Source: SIG644 sp045613985 (lineage in GTDB: Bacteria > Bacillota > Clostridia > Oscillospirales > CAG-272). From it: DNA of 7,060 nt. The stretch is from NCBI GenBank assembly GCA_045613985.1, contig JAZLCA010000050.1:1-7060 (forward strand), read 5' to 3'. The notes under the pieces are model-generated. The model worked only from the letters and a program-made list of their open reading frames with translations, did not search any database and was not told the origin of the DNA. Below, one piece after another: positions 1-6,015 of this stretch. The first letter of the stretch is position 1. Each line of letters opens with the position of its first letter. Both the position numbers and the translations under genes were made by a program.

Positions 1-526
1 CAATCTTGAGCACATCGCCCTCGTTGATAAACAGAGGAACCTTGATCTCAGCGCCCGTTTCCAGGGTTGCGGGCTTGAGGGTGTTGGTGGCGGTGTTGCC
101 TGCGAAGCCGGGATCGGTCTTAGCAACGGCCAGCTCAACGAATGTGGGGGGCTCTACGCCAAAGACGTTGCCCTTGTAGGAAATGATCTTGACCATCATT
201 TCTTCCTTGACGAACTTGAAGTTGTCGTCAACCTTGTCGTGACCGATGAGAGTCTCCTCCCAGGTCTCGGTGTCCATGAAGTGATACAGGTCACCGTCGT
301 CGTAGGAATACTGCATCTCACGACGCTCAATGTAAGCGTTCTCAAACTTGTCCGTAGGCGAGAAGGTACGCTCAATGATACCACCCGTCATAACGTTCTT
401 GAGCTTGGTACGAACGAAAGCGGCACCCTTGCCGGGCTTGACGTGCTGAAATTCCACGACCTGCCAAACGACACCGTCGCCCATATCGAACGTAACGCCA
501 TTCTTAAAATCACCAGCTACTACCAT
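1..526 (-). CDS. efp: Elongation factor P, C-terminus cut by window edge
   Basis: EF-P binds between the ribosomal P and E sites and relieves stalling at polyproline stretches. The start ATG is at 526-524, preceded by GGAGG (539-535) with 8 bases of spacing. The visible 175 residues start MVAGDFKNGV and run through all three family domains: a KOW-like N-terminal domain (about 1-62), a central OB domain (about 65-127) and most of the C-terminal OB domain, with the family stretches PPTFVEL and KPATLETGAEIKVPLF. About 10 residues should be missing, since the family is usually about 185 long. The loop that reaches the peptidyl transferase centre is VKPGKGAAF, with Lys32 at the position modified in other bacteria; in B. 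subtilis the equivalent lysine carries 5-aminopentanol. The modifying enzyme is not in this window, so the modification here is unknown. The gene is divergent from the yicC operon and has its own promoter. Identity is secure. Confidence 0.97.
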   Translation of the reverse strand, partial: MVVAGDFKNGVTFDMGDGVVWQVVEFQHVKPGKGAAFVRTKLKNVMTGGIIERTFSPTDKFENAYIERREMQYSYDDGDLYHFMDTETWEETLIGHDKVDDNFKFVKEEMMVKIISYKGNVFGVEPPTFVELAVAKTDPGFAGNTATNTLKPATLETGAEIKVPLFINEGDVLKI

Positions 527-583
527 TTGTTAAACCTCCAATTAGTCGAGTTGAACTCTTTTTGAAAATAGTTTTTTCGTATC

Positions 584-612
584 ATTATACAACATTTTTT
601 GCCTCTTTTCAA
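584..612 (-). promoter_or_regulatory. Sigma-A type promoter of efp
   Basis: Read on the minus strand, TTGAAA (612-607) and a perfect TATAAT (589-584) are separated by exactly 17 bases. Transcription would start near 577, giving a leader of about 50 bases before the efp ATG at 526. The region is much richer in A and T than the flanking genes, as expected for a promoter. Called from the consensus match only. Confidence 0.75.
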
Positions 613-617
613 TACCC

Positions 618-647
618 TTGACGCATTTTCTCAAAAAAATTTACAAT
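618..647 (+). promoter_or_regulatory. Possible upstream second promoter toward yicC
   Basis: TTGACG (618-623) and TACAAT (642-647) are separated by 18 bases on the plus strand, which would start transcription near 654. The -35 element lies only 5 bases from the efp -35 element on the opposite strand, so the two promoters would compete for RNA polymerase. The AT-rich context makes chance matches easier, so this is weaker than the promoter at 716-744. Confidence 0.4.
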
Positions 648-715
648 TATTTTGCGCACAAACAACAAAGCGGGAGAAAATCCTTCGACAAAGCCGAAAA
701 AATGCGCCCGAACCG

Positions 716-744
716 TTGACATTCTCTTGAAAATGGGGTAAAAT
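716..744 (+). promoter_or_regulatory. Main sigma-A type promoter of the yicC-fmt operon
   Basis: A perfect TTGACA (716-721) is followed after 17 bases by TAAAAT (739-744), so transcription should start near 751. This leaves a leader of about 40 bases before the yicC ATG. An overlapping alternative is TTGAAA (727-732) with TATATT (751-756) at 18 bases. No equally strong promoter is seen in the gaps between the downstream genes, so this one probably drives the whole run from yicC to fmt. Confidence 0.75.
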
Positions 745-774
745 AATATATATATTGCTTTCGCGCGAGCGCGC

Positions 775-784
775 AGGAGAGGAG
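775..784 (+). promoter_or_regulatory. yicC ribosome binding site, decides the start
   Basis: AGGAGAGGAG ends 6 bases before the ATG at 791. An upstream in-frame TTG at 755 would lengthen the protein by 12 residues, but it lies within a few bases of the predicted transcription start and has no ribosome binding site. The ATG is therefore the start. A GC-rich segment (762-774) that could form a 4-base-pair hairpin lies immediately upstream. Confidence 0.85.
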
Positions 785-790
785 ATCCGG

Positions 791-1678
791 ATGATTCGCA
801 GTATGACAGCTTTTGCCCGTGCGACGGGTACGGATGAACAAAATACCATCGTGGTGGAAATGCGGTCCGCCAACAACCGTTACCTGGATTGCTCCCCCCG
901 CCTTCCCCGCATTTTTTCGGGGCTTGAGGAGCGTATCCGTCCTCTGCTCCAGGCCAAGGGTGTCACCCGCGGTAAGGTGGACATCACAGTTTCCCTGGAA
1001 AACAAGGACCAGACGCCCCGCGGCATGACGGTCAACGACACCGCCGTGCGCGCTTATCTTGACGCGCTGTATTATTTGCGCGACACCTACGGTCTTGCCG
1101 ACGACATCAGCGTCATGCGCGTCGCCTCCAATTCCGCTGTGTTTGCTCAAGAGCAAACCGAGATCGATGCCGACGAAGCCTGGGCAAGACTTTCGCCCGT
1201 GCTGACCGAGGCCATCGACGCATTCGTGGCCGCCAGAGAGCGGGAGGGCGCGCGATTAAGAACGGATCTTTTGGCCAAGCTGCAAAACCTTCGAACCATC
1301 ATCGACGGCGTGGACGCGCTGTCGGCCGAGGACGTCAGCGGCTATCGCAAAAAGCTGGAGGAACGCCTGCGCACCATTCTGGCCGACAACCGCATTACAG
1401 CGGATGAAAACCGCATCCTGACCGAGTGTGCGCTGCACGCCGACAAGATCGCGGTAGACGAAGAGCTGGTTCGCCTGCGCTCGCACTTCGCCCTGTTTGA
1501 GGATCTGATGAACGCAAGCGATGCCGTCGGCCGCAAGCTGGATTTTCTCATCCAGGAGATGAACCGCGAGGTCAACACCATCGGCTCCAAGTGCGCCGAC
1601 GCCGAGATCGCCCACCGCATCGTGGATGCCAAGAACGAGCTGGAAAAGATCCGCGAGCAGATTCAGAATCTGGAATAA
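791..1678 (+). CDS. yicC: YicC/YloC family protein (UPF0701), putative endoribonuclease
   Basis: The 295-residue protein starts MIRSMTAFARATG, close to the family signature MIRSMTGFG, and has the usual family length (about 290). The N-terminal YicC domain covers roughly residues 1-155. The C-terminal DUF1732 region ends the protein and contains LDFLIQEMNREVNTIGSK (250-267) and ELEKIREQIQNLE at the very end, both strongly typical. B. subtilis YloC and E. coli YicC have been linked to RNA cleavage or RNA decay, so an endoribonuclease role is the best current assignment, but it is inferred from the family. The middle and end are rich in charged helices, which fits the helical C-terminal half of the family. 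It is the first gene of the operon, followed by remA after 19 bases, as in B. subtilis (yloC-remA-gmk). Family membership is secure; the exact biochemical role is less so. Confidence 0.95.
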   Translation: MIRSMTAFARATGTDEQNTIVVEMRSANNRYLDCSPRLPRIFSGLEERIRPLLQAKGVTRGKVDITVSLENKDQTPRGMTVNDTAVRAYLDALYYLRDTYGLADDISVMRVASNSAVFAQEQTEIDADEAWARLSPVLTEAIDAFVAAREREGARLRTDLLAKLQNLRTIIDGVDALSAEDVSGYRKKLEERLRTILADNRITADENRILTECALHADKIAVDEELVRLRSHFALFEDLMNASDAVGRKLDFLIQEMNREVNTIGSKCADAEIAHRIVDAKNELEKIREQIQNLE

Positions 1679-1697
1679 ACCATACGAGGTATCCCCT

Positions 1698-1979
1698 ATG
1701 AAATTTATCAATATTGGTTTTGGCAACATGGTAGCCGCCGACCGCGTCGTCGCGCTGGCCAGCCCGGAAAGCGCCCCCATCAAGCGATTGATCCAGAGCG
1801 CCAAGGACGACGGTCGCGCCATTGACGTCACCTGCGGCCGCCGCGCACGCGCCGTTATCATCACCGATTCGGAGCACGTTATTCTTTCGGCCATTCAGAC
1901 CGAGACCATTGCCGGTCGCCTGGAGGGCGAGAGTGCCGGTGCTTCGGACGAAGATCCGGACGAGGAGGAATCGACATGA
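1698..1979 (+). CDS. remA: RemA/DUF370 family DNA-binding regulator
   Basis: The 93-residue protein starts MKFINIGFGNMVAADR and contains SPESAPIKRLIQ (22-33) and GRRARAVIITDSEHVILSA (47-65), nearly the B. subtilis RemA sequence. RemA forms ring-like oligomers that bind DNA; in B. subtilis it activates biofilm matrix and osmoprotection genes. Arg16, Arg48 and Arg49 here align with arginines (18, 50, 51) described as important for DNA binding in B. subtilis RemA, so binding is likely kept; the targets in this organism are unknown. The start ATG has GAGG (1686-1689) 8 bases upstream. The last 15 residues or so form an acidic tail (DEDPDEEEST); its codons carry the gmk ribosome binding site, and the stop codon overlaps the gmk start by 4 bases. 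The gene lies between yicC and gmk as in other Bacillota. Confidence 0.95.
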   Translation: MKFINIGFGNMVAADRVVALASPESAPIKRLIQSAKDDGRAIDVTCGRRARAVIITDSEHVILSAIQTETIAGRLEGESAGASDEDPDEEEST

Positions 1980-2599
1980 ATCAGAATCAACGCGGTTTGA
2001 TCGTCGTTGTATCCGGCCCTGCCGGCTCGGGCAAGGGTACGGTCAACGCCGAGCTTGTTAAAATGGGCGATTTCGTCTACTCCGTTTCCGCCACCACCCG
2101 TGCCCCCCGCCCAGGAGAAGTCAACGGCGTCAATTACCACTTCATCACCGAGGACGAATTCCGCGCCCGCCTGGACGAGGGCGGTATGCTGGAATACACC
2201 CAATACTGCGGCAACTTCTACGGCACTCCCAAAAAGGAAGCCGAACAGGTGCTGGACAGCGGCCGCCATCTCATCCTTGAGATCGAGGTGGACGGTGCCA
2301 TGCAAGTCAAAAAGCGTTATCCCGAGGCGGTGCTGATCATGCTGTTGCCTCCCTCTTACGAGGTGCAGGAGCAACGCCTGCGCGGCCGCGCGACCGAGAC
2401 GGAGGAAAAGATCCTGGCACGCCTGGAGCAAACCAAGTTTGAGGTCCGAAGACTGCCCGACTACGATTACGTTGTCTACAACTGCGATGGTTGTGCTCTG
2501 GATTGTGCCAAAGAGATCCGCACCATCGTGGAAGCAGAGCGCCACGCCACCAAGCGTGCACCGGACGCCGCAAGAGAATATTTTCGTAAACAAAACTGA
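1976..2599 (+). CDS. gmk: Guanylate kinase
   Basis: The enzyme phosphorylates GMP to GDP with ATP in the cytoplasm and is essential for GTP and dGTP supply. The 207-residue protein has the P-loop GPAGSGKGT (14-22), the GMP-binding segment SVSATTRAPRPGEVNGVNYHF (36-56) followed by GNFYGTP (79-85), the signature LEIEVDGAMQVK (101-112) and the lid RGRATETEEKI. Length is typical (about 200-210). The ATG overlaps the remA stop as ATGA, with AGGAGG at 1963-1968, 7 bases upstream, inside the remA coding sequence, so the two genes are probably translationally coupled. In B. subtilis this enzyme is a target of (p)ppGpp; nothing in the sequence alone proves that here. A 42-base gap separates it from rpoZ. 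Confidence 0.97.
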   Translation: MNQNQRGLIVVVSGPAGSGKGTVNAELVKMGDFVYSVSATTRAPRPGEVNGVNYHFITEDEFRARLDEGGMLEYTQYCGNFYGTPKKEAEQVLDSGRHLILEIEVDGAMQVKKRYPEAVLIMLLPPSYEVQEQRLRGRATETEEKILARLEQTKFEVRRLPDYDYVVYNCDGCALDCAKEIRTIVEAERHATKRAPDAAREYFRKQN

Positions 2600-2641
2600 T
2601 CCTTCGAGATCATATTACATAACTACAGGAGAGGAATTATC

Positions 2642-2953
2642 ATGCTTTACCCAACCATCAATCAGCTGACCGGCGGCAAATACAACCGCTACGAACTCGT
2701 TATTGCTACCGCTAAGTGCGCACGTATGGTCACGGATGAATACGTCCGCCAAAGAGAGACTGCCGAGAAGGCCGTCGCCGGCACCAAAGACGGCGATAAG
2801 AACCTGAGCAACATGATCGACAAGGAATACCGCGATGAAAAGGCGGTCAAGGTCGCCATCAATCACATTCACTCGGGCGATTTTTCCGTTTTCCACGCCA
2901 CCGAGGCCGAGGATGCCCCGGCGGATGAAGTCATTGCCGACGTACAGGAATAA
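2642..2953 (+). CDS. rpoZ: RNA polymerase omega subunit, with insertion and acidic tail
   Basis: Omega binds the beta-prime subunit and helps RNA polymerase assembly and stability. The 103-residue protein has the family core in two parts: PTINQLTGGKYNRYELVIATAKCARM (residues 4-29, with the conserved NRYELV and AKxAR pattern) and KAVKVAINHIHSGDF (67-81). Between them lie about 37 charged residues, where E. coli and B. subtilis have roughly 15-20, and after residue 85 there is an acidic tail (EAEDAPADEVIADVQE). B. subtilis omega is only 67 residues long. The start ATG follows AGGAGAGG (2627-2634) with a 7-base gap. Its place directly after gmk is the same as in B. subtilis and E. coli relatives, which supports the call. 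Assignment is firm from core motif and context together; the insertion is the unusual part. Confidence 0.92.
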   Translation: MLYPTINQLTGGKYNRYELVIATAKCARMVTDEYVRQRETAEKAVAGTKDGDKNLSNMIDKEYRDEKAVKVAINHIHSGDFSVFHATEAEDAPADEVIADVQE

Positions 2954-2967
2954 TCGAATGCAACCCG

Positions 2968-3024
2968 TCTCCCTTTGGGGAGAAGCATCGAACCGCGTGT
3001 CCTGTCCACAGCACCGAAGGGAGG
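2968..3024 (+). promoter_or_regulatory. Possible alternative RNA fold covering the priA ribosome binding site
   Basis: In the rpoZ-priA gap, TCTCCC (2968-2973) can pair with GGGAGA (2978-2983) around the loop TTTG, forming a 6-base-pair hairpin. The same segment, extended as TCTCCCTTT (2968-2976), can instead pair over 9 positions, two of them G-U, with GAAGGGAGG (3016-3024), which contains the priA ribosome binding site. The two folds exclude each other. The hairpin has no following run of T, so it is not a typical terminator. Any C/T-rich segment can pair with a ribosome binding site, so the regulatory reading is tentative. Confidence 0.3.
3019..3024 (+). promoter_or_regulatory. priA ribosome binding site, decides the start
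   Basis: GGGAGG ends 7 bases before the ATG at 3032. An in-frame TTG at 2975 would add 19 residues that match nothing in the family; it lies in the loop of the hairpin at 2968-2983 and has no ribosome binding site. The ATG is therefore preferred. Confidence 0.88.
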
Positions 3025-3031
3025 TTTTCGC

Positions 3032-5518
3032 ATGACGCCATCGTACGCGGGTGTTTATCTTTTGGATGCGCCCTTTGCGATCGACCGCGTGTATGATTAC
3101 CACATCCCCAGAGACCTGTGTGACGTGGTACATCGCGGTTCTTTTGTCACCGTTCCGTTTGGCAACGGCAATCGCAAGCATCTGGCGCTGGTGGTCGAGG
3201 TCAAGGATACCTCGCCCTATCCAAAGCACAAGCCCATTCTGTCCGTTTCCATCGACCGTATCGCTCTTTCCGAGCACATGATCGGTCTTGCCTTCTTTAT
3301 GAAGGAGCATACCCTTTGCACCATCGGCGATGCCGTCCGCGCCATCATTCCCGCCGCCGTTCTCACCCGCATGAGCGAGGTGTATCTGCTCGCGCCGGGA
3401 GGGGAGTCGATTCCGGTCGACACCGCTCATCCCGAGGATGCGGCGTTGCTGTCCTATATCCGCGCGTCGGGCGAGGTTACGACCGCTCATCTGCGCCGCA
3501 AATTCGGTACGACAGTGGACGAGTCGTTGCGCCGCCTGCGCGAGCGCAAGATCGTTTTGCGGGATGCCCGCTACACCGACGTAGACGCGGCAAGCTACAC
3601 CACCTGCCGGGCGTTGGCGGTATCCGAAGAGCAGGCTCGCGCCCTCATCGACGGCACTGCTACGCCTCCTTTGCGATCCGAAAAGCATCGCGCGGTGCTG
3701 CGCTTACTCTATGAAAACAACGCGCCCATGAGCGACAAGGAGCTGTGCCGTCTGGTTGGTTGTACCTCCTCGGTCCTGTCCACCATGACGACCAAGGGCT
3801 ATATCACCGAGCAAAAGCAGCAGGAGGAGCGCCGGCCCTACGAGATCGGTGAGCTTCCCAAGCTGCCCCCCATCTCGCTCAACGACGAGCAACGAGATGC
3901 CTATCTTACGCTGTGCGATTTCGTTGACCGAAGCGAGCCCCACGCGGCCCTGCTTCACGGCGTAACAGGCAGCGGCAAGACCTCCGTCATGCTCGCTCTC
4001 ATCTCCCACCTGCTGGGCAGCGGCAAGAGTGCCATCGTGCTTTTGCCCGAGATCGCTCTGACGCCTCAGTCCATCGCCATCTTCTGCGCCCGCTTCGGCG
4101 AGTGCGTGGCGGTCATTCATTCGGGGCTGTCGGCGGGTGAGCGTTACGACGCTTACGAGCGCATCCGCAAGGGCCTGGCCACCGTGGTGGTCGGCACTCG
4201 CTCCGCCGTGTTTGCTCCTGTCAAAAATCTCGGTGCCATCATCATCGACGAGGAACAGGAGCATACCTATAAATCCGACATGAATCCCAAATACCGCGCC
4301 CACGACGTTGCCCGTTACCGTTGCGCCACTGAAGGCGCTTTGATGCTGTTGGCGTCGGCGACGCCTTCCTTGGAAAGCTATCACAAGGCAGTCGAGGGCA
4401 CGTATACCCTGATCAAGCTGACCAAACGCTACGGCCGCGCCGTACTGCCCGAGGTCATCCTGTCCGATATGCGCCGCGAGGGGCAGACGGGCAACACCTC
4501 CCCTCTTGGCACGCTGTTGTGCGGCGAGATCGCAAAAAATCTGGAGGTCAACAAGCAGTCCATTCTGTTTCTTAACCGCCGCGGCTACCATCGCTTTGTC
4601 TCCTGCCGCTCTTGCGGACAGGCACTCACCTGCGAGCGCTGCAGTGTGGCCATGACCTACCACACCCGCCGCGGAAGCTACACCGAGGGCGAGCTGATCT
4701 GCCATTTCTGCGGCGATCGAAAGCCACTGCCCAACCTTTGCCCAGCCTGCTCCTCTGAGCACCTGGTGCGGGGCGGCTACGGCACCCAGCGCATCGAGCA
4801 GGAGCTGGGAGAATTGTTTCCCTCCTCTCGCGTGCTTCGCATGGACACCGACACCACCGCATCCAAATTTTCCTACGATCGCATGCTGGGGCAATTCCGG
4901 TCGCACGAGGCCGACATTCTCCTTGGCACGCAGATGGTGACCAAGGGGCACGATTTCCCCGACGTCACGCTGGTGGGCGTGCTGTCCGCCGATGCCTCCT
5001 TGTATCTGGACGACTATCGGGCGGGCGAGCGCACCTTTGCCCAGCTGACGCAGGTCATTGGTCGTGCGGGGCGTGCCGACACCCCCGGCCGCGCCATCAT
5101 CCAGACCTCCAATCCCGACAACGACATCATCCGCTTGGCCTGCGCGCAGGACTACGAAACCTTTTATTCCCGCGAGATCAAGCTGCGCCGGCTGCTCGTG
5201 TTCCCGCCCTTCTGCGACATCGCCCTGCTCTCGCTGTCCTGCGAGGACGAAAAGGCCCTGATGCTGGCGGCACGGCGGCTGTACGAGGAGACGAGCAAGC
5301 GCCTCGCCGGCGACTACTCGGACGTCAAAACGGTCATTTTCGGGCCGTTTGAGGCTCCCGTTTATCGAGTGGACAACAAATTCCGTATGCGCATGGTGGT
5401 CAAATGCCGCCTGAACAAGCGCGCGCGGGAGATGTTTGCTTCGCTTCTGACCGCCTTTGGCACCACGGGAAATTCGGGAGCGACACTAACCGTGGATTTC
5501 AACCCCTCCACACTTTGA
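3032..5518 (+). CDS. priA: Primosomal protein N', replication restart helicase PriA
   Basis: PriA recognises stalled or repaired forks and loads the replicative helicase with partner proteins. The 828-residue protein (B. subtilis PriA is about 805) starts MTPSYAGVYLLDAPFAIDRV, the usual N-terminal DNA-binding domain (about 1-100), followed by a winged-helix region (about 130-200). The helicase core follows: Walker A GVTGSGKT (310-317), Walker B DEEQ (406-409), TKGHDF (637-642) and motif VI QVIGRAGR (674-681). Between the two helicase lobes sits the zinc-binding insertion with all eight expected cysteines: C525, C528, C534, C537, C557, C560, C570 and C573. The spacing C537-C557 is about 5 residues longer than in E. 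coli. Walker B reads DEEQ, while E. coli and B. subtilis have DEEH. The rest matches an active enzyme. In B. subtilis coaBC lies just upstream; here rpoZ does, after 78 bases. The def gene follows after 32 bases. Confidence 0.97.
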   Translation: MTPSYAGVYLLDAPFAIDRVYDYHIPRDLCDVVHRGSFVTVPFGNGNRKHLALVVEVKDTSPYPKHKPILSVSIDRIALSEHMIGLAFFMKEHTLCTIGDAVRAIIPAAVLTRMSEVYLLAPGGESIPVDTAHPEDAALLSYIRASGEVTTAHLRRKFGTTVDESLRRLRERKIVLRDARYTDVDAASYTTCRALAVSEEQARALIDGTATPPLRSEKHRAVLRLLYENNAPMSDKELCRLVGCTSSVLSTMTTKGYITEQKQQEERRPYEIGELPKLPPISLNDEQRDAYLTLCDFVDRSEPHAALLHGVTGSGKTSVMLALISHLLGSGKSAIVLLPEIALTPQSIAIFCARFGECVAVIHSGLSAGERYDAYERIRKGLATVVVGTRSAVFAPVKNLGAIIIDEEQEHTYKSDMNPKYRAHDVARYRCATEGALMLLASATPSLESYHKAVEGTYTLIKLTKRYGRAVLPEVILSDMRREGQTGNTSPLGTLLCGEIAKNLEVNKQSILFLNRRGYHRFVSCRSCGQALTCERCSVAMTYHTRRGSYTEGELICHFCGDRKPLPNLCPACSSEHLVRGGYGTQRIEQELGELFPSSRVLRMDTDTTASKFSYDRMLGQFRSHEADILLGTQMVTKGHDFPDVTLVGVLSADASLYLDDYRAGERTFAQLTQVIGRAGRADTPGRAIIQTSNPDNDIIRLACAQDYETFYSREIKLRRLLVFPPFCDIALLSLSCEDEKALMLAARRLYEETSKRLAGDYSDVKTVIFGPFEAPVYRVDNKFRMRMVVKCRLNKRAREMFASLLTAFGTTGNSGATLTVDFNPSTL

Positions 5519-5550
5519 ACATATCACCGAAAGGATTAAAAATAATTACT

Positions 5551-6015
5551 ATGGCTAAAAGAAAAATCGTACAGCACGGTGACGATACGCTTCGCCGCGT
5601 TTGCCGTCCCGTAGACAAAATCACCCCCAACATTCTCACTCTTTTGGACGACATGGCAGAGACCATGCGCGCCGCGGACGGCGTGGGACTCGCCGCCCCT
5701 CAGGTGGGCGTTTTGCGCCGTATTGCCGTCGTTGAGACCGAGCCGGGCAAGCTCATCGAGCTGATCAATCCCAAGATCATCGCCATGGCGGGTGAGCAGG
5801 AAGGGACGGAGGGATGCTTGTCCCTGCCCGGTCAGTTTGGTATGGTCAAACGCCCCATGCACGTCACCATCCGCGCCACCGACCGAAATGGAAAAGAATT
5901 CGAGATGAACGGAAAAGAGCTGCTGGCCCGCGCCTTCTGCCACGAGATCGAGCATCTGGACGGCAAATTGTTCATCGACAGCGCCGAATATATGCTGGAG
6001 GAAGACGAGGAATGA
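5551..6015 (+). CDS. def: Peptide deformylase
   Basis: This metalloenzyme removes the formyl group from the N-terminal methionine of new proteins. The 154-residue protein carries all three motifs in order: GVGLAAPQVG (44-53), EGCLS (87-91) and HEIEH (131-135). The metal ligands are therefore Cys89, His131 and His135, with Glu132 as catalytic base, all present. The residue before HE is Cys130, where the classical motif has Gln. Length is at the short end of the normal range. The best ribosome binding site, GAAAGGA (5529-5535), lies 15 bases before the ATG, further than for any neighbour; no better in-frame start exists, because an upstream ATG at 5404 lies inside priA and adds unrelated residues. 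The stop codon overlaps the fmt start by 4 bases, joining the enzymes that add and remove the same formyl group. Confidence 0.96.
   Translation: MAKRKIVQHGDDTLRRVCRPVDKITPNILTLLDDMAETMRAADGVGLAAPQVGVLRRIAVVETEPGKLIELINPKIIAMAGEQEGTEGCLSLPGQFGMVKRPMHVTIRATDRNGKEFEMNGKELLARAFCHEIEHLDGKLFIDSAEYMLEEDEE

Noticed and set aside
765..774. Ten bases (GCGAGCGCGC) near the yicC start recur as the reverse complement at 6991-7000.
   Set aside because: The match is short and made of simple GC alternation, with no extension on either side; chance is likely in this composition.
2968..2983. Intrinsic terminator after rpoZ.
   Set aside because: The 6-base-pair hairpin is not followed by a run of T, and the downstream gene belongs to the same conserved operon, so it is better seen as a leader structure.
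2615..3688. Open frame of 357 codons on the minus strand across rpoZ and the start of priA.
   Set aside because: It overlaps two clear genes and their ribosome binding sites and has no recognisable domain; it is a shadow of the plus-strand coding frames.
3704..4951. Long open frame (415 codons) on the minus strand opposite priA.
   Set aside because: It is antisense to a complete, motif-rich priA gene, its translation shows no family motif, and no ribosome binding site stood out. GC-rich codon usage readily leaves such antisense frames open.
5404..5550. Possible extended start for def at the in-frame ATG at 5404.
   Set aside because: The extension lies almost entirely inside priA, the extra residues do not fit the deformylase family, and the protein from 5551 already has a typical N-terminus.
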